A stretch of 10,870 nucleotides of DNA, taken from NCBI GenBank assembly GCA_031276775.1, contig JAISML010000112.1:1-10870 (forward strand), written 5' to 3'. Positions 7,041-10,870 of the stretch are shown in pieces. Source of the DNA: Eubacteriales Family XIII. Incertae Sedis bacterium (GTDB taxonomy: Bacteria; Bacillota; Clostridia; Peptostreptococcales; Anaerovoracaceae). How positions within the stretch are numbered: the first letter of the stretch is position 1; the number at the start of each line of letters is the position of its first letter. The notes beneath the pieces are model-generated. The model made no database searches and had not been told where the DNA came from. It saw only the letters and a program-made list of their open reading frames with translations. Position numbers and translations under genes: made by a program.

Positions 7041-7949
7041 ATGAGAAGAATTGTTGCGTCGATCGCCTGTTTGACTTTGATGTGTGCGCTCTTTGCGGGT
7101 TGCGCGGGGGAAGATTCACAGAAAAAAACGGCGGAAGATTCGCCGGAGATCGTCGAAAGCTCCGAATACGACGACCTGTTCCATTGGGTTGACACGCGAA
7201 TCACCGGGCTCAGCCCCAAGGGTGAGGTCGCCGCGGATCTCGTCGTCCCCGGAAAATGCACCGAGCTGGCCGATGGCGTGTTCTTCAAGCGGGAGAACCT
7301 GGAAACCGTCGTTTTTCAAAGCGCGAAGACGGAGATACTCAGGGATGACTACATTTTCTACGGTTGCCCGAATCTGACAGAGGTTGTTTTCCCGGAGGGA
7401 ATCGCCGAAATCCCCGCGAACTGCTTCTTGGAGTGCCCTGCGCTCCAAAGCGTGACCTGTCCCAAGTCGGTGAAATCGATCGGGGAATTCGCGTTCCCAC
7501 AGTGTGAAAATCTCGCCGGTTTTGATTTCCCGGAAGGGCTTGAGACGATAGGACGCAGCGCTTTCGGGGGGTGTACCTCTCTGAAAGAAGTTTCTTTCCC
7601 GAAATCCCTTGAGAAAATCGGGGAGAAGGCATTTTGGAACAACGAAGCCTTGGAAACGGTGGACTTCGCCGAAGGAAGCAAGCTCACGGAAATCGGGGAA
7701 TCCGCCTTTGCGGAATGTGACGCGCTAAAAACCGTGAAATTGCCGCAGAAACTGAAAATCCTGGGGGAGAAAGCGTTTGAGAGATGCGCTGCCTTGGAAT
7801 CCGTCTATTTGCCGGAAAGTCTTGAGGAAATGGGAACGCTTGCGTTGCATGAGTCCCACCCCATCACGGTCTATGTCAGGAAAGGTTCCTACGCCGAAGT
7901 CGAATTTGACAATTACAACTTGGGCAATATGACGAAAGAGCTGTATTGA
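7041..7949 (+). CDS. LRR_5/BspA-type leucine-rich repeat lipoprotein (copy 2)
   Basis: This 302-aa paralogue of the preceding gene has a lipoprotein signal peptide with FAGC (Cys21), a short charged linker and 23-residue LRR_5 repeats beginning at residues 112, 135, 158, 181, 204, 229 and 252. The unit at 204 is two residues longer (EGSKLTEIGESAF, a common BspA variant). The Cys ladder is kept at 109, 132, 155, 178, 226 and 249 but replaced by Asn at 201. Both copies share a pre-repeat block (R-I-T-G-L-S, later C-T-E-(I/L)-A-D) and a C-terminal cap (VYV-(K/R)-x-G-S), so they arose by gene duplication and have diverged. ATG 7041 follows GGAGG (7030-7034). The intergenic gap is 57 nt with no terminator, so one transcript is likely. 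A seven-A run at 7122-7128 lies in the linker. Function is unknown; a cell-surface location is the supportable part. Confidence 0.92.
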   Translation: MRRIVASIACLTLMCALFAGCAGEDSQKKTAEDSPEIVESSEYDDLFHWVDTRITGLSPKGEVAADLVVPGKCTELADGVFFKRENLETVVFQSAKTEILRDDYIFYGCPNLTEVVFPEGIAEIPANCFLECPALQSVTCPKSVKSIGEFAFPQCENLAGFDFPEGLETIGRSAFGGCTSLKEVSFPKSLEKIGEKAFWNNEALETVDFAEGSKLTEIGESAFAECDALKTVKLPQKLKILGEKAFERCAALESVYLPESLEEMGTLALHESHPITVYVRKGSYAEVEFDNYNLGNMTKELY

Positions 7950-7962
7950 TGTTCCCGCGCAT

Positions 7963-7994
7963 ATCCTCCGCCGGCTCGGTTTCCGACGGAGGAT
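7963..7994 (+). terminator. Hairpin between convergent lipoprotein and tRNA genes (possible terminator)
   Basis: Perfect 8-bp arms ATCCTCCG (7963-7970) and CGGAGGAT (7987-7994) enclose an inner TCGG-TTT-CCGA stem. The hairpin starts 14 nt after the lipoprotein stop and ends 20 nt before the tRNA 3' end. There is no T-run on either side, so a terminator role, perhaps for both directions, is inferred from position only. Confidence 0.4.
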
Positions 7995-8013
7995 CGTTCG
8001 GGGCGCGTATGTT

Positions 8014-8101
8014 TGGTGCCGCTGACCGGACTCGAACCGGTACGGAATCTCTTCCGAATGATTTTAAGTCATTTGTGTCTGCCAAGTTCCACCACAGCGG
8101 C
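8014..8101 (-). tRNA. tRNA-Leu, anticodon UAA
   Basis: The - strand reads as an 88-nt class II tRNA including an encoded CCA. The acceptor arm is a perfect 7-bp GCCGCTG / CAGCGGC with discriminator A and CCA at 8014-8016. The anticodon arm AATGA-CTTAAAA-TCATT places TAA at positions 34-36, decoding UUA leucine. The long variable arm CGGAA-GAGA-TTCCG is typical of Leu. The T arm is ACCGG-TTCGAGT-CCGGT. No introns or mismatches that would suggest decay. Confidence 0.96.
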
Positions 8102-8330
8102 CCGCCGTTGTTCGATTCCGTCTCCCGCAACCCGTATTTGAACAGCCGGCGGGCGGCGGGAACACATCACAAACGCCAAATATGAGGATATACCAAAGCG
8201 CGCAATAAATCAAGATGTCGACACACATCCTGCTGATTCAACGGAAAAAGTTTACCGCTCCAAGATTGACGGGCTGCGCAAAAGGTGATTCTTCCGGGGC
8301 GGCAAACCGAGGTGTGACCGCAATGCCACG

Positions 8331-8939
8331 TCACGGAAGCAAACTTGCGGTGAGCGCGCAATATGCGTCGCACTCGATCTGTTCCAGCATGCTGTAAGCG
8401 CCGTATATGTCCGCTCCCGTGACCACGATGCCGTGCAGGGGCAGAACCACGCCGATGGGAACCCGTTCCGCAAGCGCCCTTTTCTCCCCGTAATATTTGG
8501 CGACCGCCGCCGTCAACGCCGGTGTGCACGCCGGCGCATATGGGATGCACCCCACTGCGTCCCGATCCATCGTCACTTCCGTCATATTGGGAATGCTCTT
8601 GCCCGCAGCGACAAAAGGCATGCAATGAAACGGATGCGCGTGCAGGGACGCGCCGATGCCGTCGAAGTTCGTCAAGAGATGAAGATGCAGATCCGTCTCC
8701 CGCGAAAGCGCTCCTTCCCCCTCCAAAATGCGTTTGTCGGCATCGATCAGCAGTATGTCGTTCGGTTCCAAAGCGCAGTGTTTCCGCTCCGACATGCCGG
8801 ATGGCGTGATCAGGATCCTGTCCTCATCCATCCGTACCGCAAAATTCCCGCCGCCCGCGTTCGTCAGCCGTCTGTCCCACATGTGCCGCGCAATGGCGCA
8901 CATCTCCGTTCTCATTTCACAATATGACAAACTTTTCAT
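8331..8939 (-). CDS. Class II aldolase/adducin family protein (FucA-like)
   Basis: This 202-aa cytoplasmic protein has the length and layout of L-fuculose-1-phosphate aldolase relatives. Visible elements are the phosphate/substrate loop LTNAGGGNFAVR (25-36), ITPSGM (44-49), and Glu81 in SRETDLH as the likely catalytic acid/base. Zinc-binding His100 and His102 lie in SLHAHPFH, and the third zinc ligand His169 in LPLHGIVVTG. All metal ligands are kept, so it should be an active zinc aldolase or decarboxylating/epimerising relative; the sugar-phosphate substrate cannot be named. ATG 8939 is preceded on the - strand by GGGAGG (8946-8951), which supports the start. It lies 199 nt downstream of the carboxypeptidase in the same direction with no sugar kinase or isomerase beside it, so the pathway stays open. 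The 229 nt between it and the tRNA hold no supported gene. Confidence 0.9.
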   Translation of the reverse strand: MKSLSYCEMRTEMCAIARHMWDRRLTNAGGGNFAVRMDEDRILITPSGMSERKHCALEPNDILLIDADKRILEGEGALSRETDLHLHLLTNFDGIGASLHAHPFHCMPFVAAGKSIPNMTEVTMDRDAVGCIPYAPACTPALTAAVAKYYGEKRALAERVPIGVVLPLHGIVVTGADIYGAYSMLEQIECDAYCALTASLLP

Positions 8940-9066
8940 GCGTTTCCTCCCGATCCGTAAAACAGCGTCTTACATCTGCATTGCGCTCCGTCTGCGTTTC
9001 CGCGAATGACCATCCCGCGCCCGGCGAATGCTGTCGGTTTGCCTCTGTGCCCCGCGCCTGCGCACG

Positions 9067-9099
9067 CGCAACCCCCACCCCGGTCTCCGGTCGGTTGCG
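9067..9099. repeat. Nested inverted repeat in the carboxypeptidase-aldolase gap
   Basis: Arms CGCAACC (9067-9073) and GGTTGCG (9093-9099) pair perfectly over seven bases and enclose a second small stem CCGG-TCT-CCGG (9080-9090). Neither side has a T-run, so it is not a standard terminator. On the - strand it lies 40 nt after the carboxypeptidase stop and about 130 nt upstream of the aldolase start, so it may be a 3'-end stabiliser or part of the aldolase leader. Confidence 0.5.
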
Positions 9100-9138
9100 G
9101 CATTTCCCTGTTCCGATCAGCACACCGCGGATCGCGGT

Positions 9139-10275
9139 TTATGATGCCGGAAACACCTTGATCGACCCCAACACCGTTCGCATATCATCGATGTGCAGGG
9201 ATTGCGTACGCGCATTCCGGGGCATGGCGGCAGCCGTGACGAGGATGAACCGTACATCGCCTTTGGAAAGCAGGCTCGCCAAACATTGCCCCGCCTCATC
9301 GAGAAAGCCGGTTTTCCCTCCCAAAAGACTGCCCGTGTCCGAATCCGGCGCGGCGGTCCCCCCCGGCGTCGACGCTTCCGGCTCGCTTTCTTCATCGCGA
9401 AAGATGTGATTTCGCATCGTCAACCCGTCCGGATGGGAACCGACGGGCGCGGCGGTGTACAGTTCCGAAGTGAATATCTCGGCAAATGTTCGGTTTTGCA
9501 GAGCATAATCCAACAATACCGCGATGTCGGACACGGTCGAATAATTCTCCTCGTTGTGAAGCCCCACAGGGTTGGTAAAATGCGACGAGGTCATCCCTAT
9601 TTCCGCAGCTTTCCCGTTCATCAGCGCGGCAAATGCTTCCTCGCCGCCCGCCGTTTCCTCCGCCAACACCGAGGCGCATTCCGAACCGGACAGGAGCATG
9701 AGTCCGTACAGCAGATCGAGCAGGCTGGCGGTGTCGCCCGCTCTGTAGCCGGCGATGGCGGCGCCGTCCGCATAATAGTAATGGAAATTTTTATCGCTGA
9801 TTGTGATCTTCCGGTTCAGATCGGGGATATGCTCCAAAACGGTGAGAGCCGTCAAAATTTTCGTCATGGAAGCCGGGAAAATGCGTTCATCCGGCCCTTT
9901 CTCCATCATGATCCGGTTGTGCAGATACGGTTTCAGGCGCGCGTCCGCCGGCGTGGCGGGCAAATCCATCCATGACTCTTTCCCTTCAAAGCCGTTGCCG
10001 TCCTGCGGCAGACGCAGCAGGATGTAATACGCGCTGTGCAGGGGTTGCGGCAAATTGACGGAGACCTTTGCATCGTCCGCCTGTTCCTCGGCGGCCGCCT
10101 TTGCCCGTTCGAGCGTTGCGTCGTTTTCGCGCTCACGCGCCGCATCGTGCATCTTGAATGCTGCAAATGCCGCAACGAACAAAATGAACAAAATGAACGC
10201 GGCCCGTATATTTGCGCGCATTTCCCGATTTTTTCTTCTCCTGTATTTCCGTTTGTTTACGTCCGAAAAATCCAA
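9139..10275 (-). CDS. D-alanyl-D-alanine carboxypeptidase, S11 family, membrane anchored
   Basis: With a TTG start at 10275 this is a 378-aa protein. It begins with a basic cytoplasmic head (KRKYRRRKNR, 8-17) and one membrane segment at about 25-41, followed by a charged extracytoplasmic linker and the penicillin-binding transpeptidase-type domain. Motifs are SxxK as SMTK (Ser136, Lys139), the second motif SGS (196-198) where SxN is usual, and KTG (321-323) in GGKTGFLDEAG. Such enzymes trim the terminal D-Ala from peptidoglycan stem peptides outside the membrane. No C-terminal PBP5-type anchor helix is seen, consistent with N-terminal anchoring. GGGAGG (10284-10289) sits 8 nt before TTG 10275. 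An in-frame ATG at 10404 would add 43 residues without family character, lacks a good ribosome site, and coincides with the predicted transcription start, so it is rejected. It ends at TAA 9139-9141. Confidence 0.9.
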   Translation of the reverse strand: MDFSDVNKRKYRRRKNREMRANIRAAFILFILFVAAFAAFKMHDAARERENDATLERAKAAAEEQADDAKVSVNLPQPLHSAYYILLRLPQDGNGFEGKESWMDLPATPADARLKPYLHNRIMMEKGPDERIFPASMTKILTALTVLEHIPDLNRKITISDKNFHYYYADGAAIAGYRAGDTASLLDLLYGLMLLSGSECASVLAEETAGGEEAFAALMNGKAAEIGMTSSHFTNPVGLHNEENYSTVSDIAVLLDYALQNRTFAEIFTSELYTAAPVGSHPDGLTMRNHIFRDEESEPEASTPGGTAAPDSDTGSLLGGKTGFLDEAGQCLASLLSKGDVRFILVTAAAMPRNARTQSLHIDDMRTVLGSIKVFPAS

Positions 10276-10283
10276 TGGCAGCG

Positions 10284-10289
10284 CCTCCC
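10284..10289 (-). promoter_or_regulatory. Shine-Dalgarno site supporting the TTG start at 10275
   Basis: The - strand reads GGGAGG here, eight bases before TTG 10273-10275. No comparable site precedes the alternative in-frame ATGs at 10404, 10389 or 10221 (the last has AGGAG 16 nt away). Confidence 0.7.
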
Positions 10290-10410
10290 GCGCAATATGT
10301 ACCCGTTGCGCCGCGAATTCGGGCGAACAAACACGAAAACCCTGCGCACGCGGATTGAAATCCGACTGCAAAGTCTGCGCGACACACATCCCGACCTGCG
10401 ACATTGCTTC

Positions 10411-10440
10411 ATTCTATCATGACAGAACACCAACATTCAA
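10411..10440 (-). promoter_or_regulatory. Promoter for the carboxypeptidase gene
   Basis: On the - strand TTGAAT (10435-10440) and TAGAAT (10411-10416) are separated by 18 nt, with TG one base before the -10 (extended -10). The -10 differs from TATAAT at one base and the -35 from TTGACA at two. Transcription would start near 10404, giving a leader of about 130 nt before TTG 10275. It begins 30 nt after the stop of the upstream gene, so the carboxypeptidase has its own promoter. Confidence 0.6.
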
Positions 10441-10470
10441 GATGTCGCGGCCGGAGATGCGGACCGCGCC

Positions 10471-10870
10471 TCAATCAACGTAATCGCGGAGTTCGTTCCC
10501 TGAGAAAGGAACGATTCCGTTGCCGATTTCACCCGGATAGCCATACGAGAAGCGATCCACCGGCCGTGCGCCGTTCCCAAGCGAAGCGTCGTCGATCTTT
10601 TGGAACCCGTTGTTCATGCCGTAAGCATTGATGCTGTTCGGTGTGACCACATAGAATATGTCCCCGATGAAAAGACCGCGCGCCTGTTCACCTCCGGGAA
10701 ACGCGTTAAAAGGCGCGGGAGTTGTACCGTAAATGTTATCGCCCGACCCGTTGACAACGATGATCGCCTTTCGCGCAAAGCCTTGTTGCGCGTCATATCC
10801 ACAGATGATATAACAACCGTCCGCCGGGAAAGCGATGAGCTGCTTTTCCGCGTTTACGAGAATGGCCTTG
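10471..10870 (-). CDS. C-terminal end of a probable secreted beta-propeller protein (cut by right edge)
   Basis: On the - strand an open frame enters from the right edge (first full codon at 10869-10867) and runs 132 codons to a TGA at 10471-10473. It has no start inside the window. The segments KQLIAFPADGCYIICGYD, ARGLFIGDIFYVVTPNSINA and the final FSGNELRDYVD resemble the end of Clostridia-type secreted proteins with a C-terminal beta-propeller domain (PF09826-like), recalled from memory and not computed. Such proteins are anchored outside the membrane and their function is largely unknown. Support for a real gene is the long clean frame with codon use like the neighbouring genes and no internal stop, and protein-like alternation of beta strands and Gly/Asn turns. 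A weak GC hairpin at 10446-10468 follows the stop. The family name is the uncertain part; the presence of a coding end is more secure. Confidence 0.68.
   Translation of the reverse strand, partial: KAILVNAEKQLIAFPADGCYIICGYDAQQGFARKAIIVVNGSGDNIYGTTPAPFNAFPGGEQARGLFIGDIFYVVTPNSINAYGMNNGFQKIDDASLGNGARPVDRFSYGYPGEIGNGIVPFSGNELRDYVD

Noticed and set aside
7950..8101. tRNA-Leu as an integration site for a mobile island carrying the lipoproteins
   Set aside because: No integrase, no repeat of the tRNA 3' end elsewhere in the window, and no mobility gene.
9193..9975. 260-codon + strand frame opposite the carboxypeptidase
   Set aside because: Antisense to SMTK and KTG motifs; Arg/Gly-rich with no protein family character.
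10276..10404. 43-residue N-terminal extension of the carboxypeptidase from ATG 10404
   Set aside because: No Shine-Dalgarno site, no family character, and it coincides with the predicted transcription start; TTG 10275 has GGGAGG at ideal spacing.
10446..10468. Hairpin after the right-edge gene as a terminator
   Set aside because: The stem is only about five to seven pairs with a wobble and a mismatch, and no T-run follows on the - strand.

Overview
The window looks like a piece of a GC-rich Bacillota (Clostridia-type) chromosome. Pointers are purine-rich GGAGG ribosome binding sites before most genes, LRR_5/BspA-type lipoproteins, an S11 D-Ala-D-Ala carboxypeptidase with a single N-terminal membrane anchor, the end of what looks like a secreted beta-propeller protein, and a tRNA with an encoded CCA. 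The assignment is inference; no marker gene fixes a genus. Genes on the left (1-7949) read on the + strand. Everything on the right (8014-10870) reads on the - strand, so the two halves converge near 7950-8014.

Region 1 (1-3176) is acyl-CoA metabolism: the 3' end of a thiolase, an alpha/beta hydrolase, a complete acetyl-CoA acetyltransferase-type thiolase and a FabG-like SDR reductase. A strong GC hairpin terminator (3133-3176) follows. The thiolase and SDR could condense and reduce acyl-CoA units (acetoacetyl-CoA to 3-hydroxybutyryl-CoA is the simplest reading), with the hydrolase acting on an ester or thioester.

Region 2 (3177-7994) is a new transcription unit. About 130 nt with nothing recognisable precede a good sigma-A-type promoter (TTGACA, 17 nt, extended -10) that sits inside an imperfect palindrome. 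Then come a 399-aa nitrilase-superfamily hydrolase, a PuuP-like APC permease broken by one frameshift near 5011, and two tandem paralogous LRR_5 lipoproteins. The first of these starts only 11 nt after the permease stop and carries a run of nine G just behind the lipobox. Codon use changes here: ATA isoleucine codons are common in the hydrolase and permease and rare in region 1. The likely logic is uptake of an amine or amide, hydrolysis in the cytoplasm, and co-expression of surface proteins of unknown role.

Region 3 (8014-10870, - strand) holds tRNA-Leu(UAA), a class II (FucA-like) aldolase, a D-Ala-D-Ala carboxypeptidase that probably starts at TTG 10275 behind a roughly 130-nt leader, and the C-terminal 132 codons of a probable beta-propeller protein running off the right edge. 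The gaps at 8102-8330 and 8940-9138 hold no gene I can support; the second contains an unexplained hairpin.

I did not find CRISPR arrays, insertion sequences, integrases, toxin-antitoxin or defence genes. The most unusual items are the G9 tract in a surface lipoprotein, the frameshifted permease, and the hydrolase-permease-lipoprotein gene order. None of these is proof of an undescribed system.
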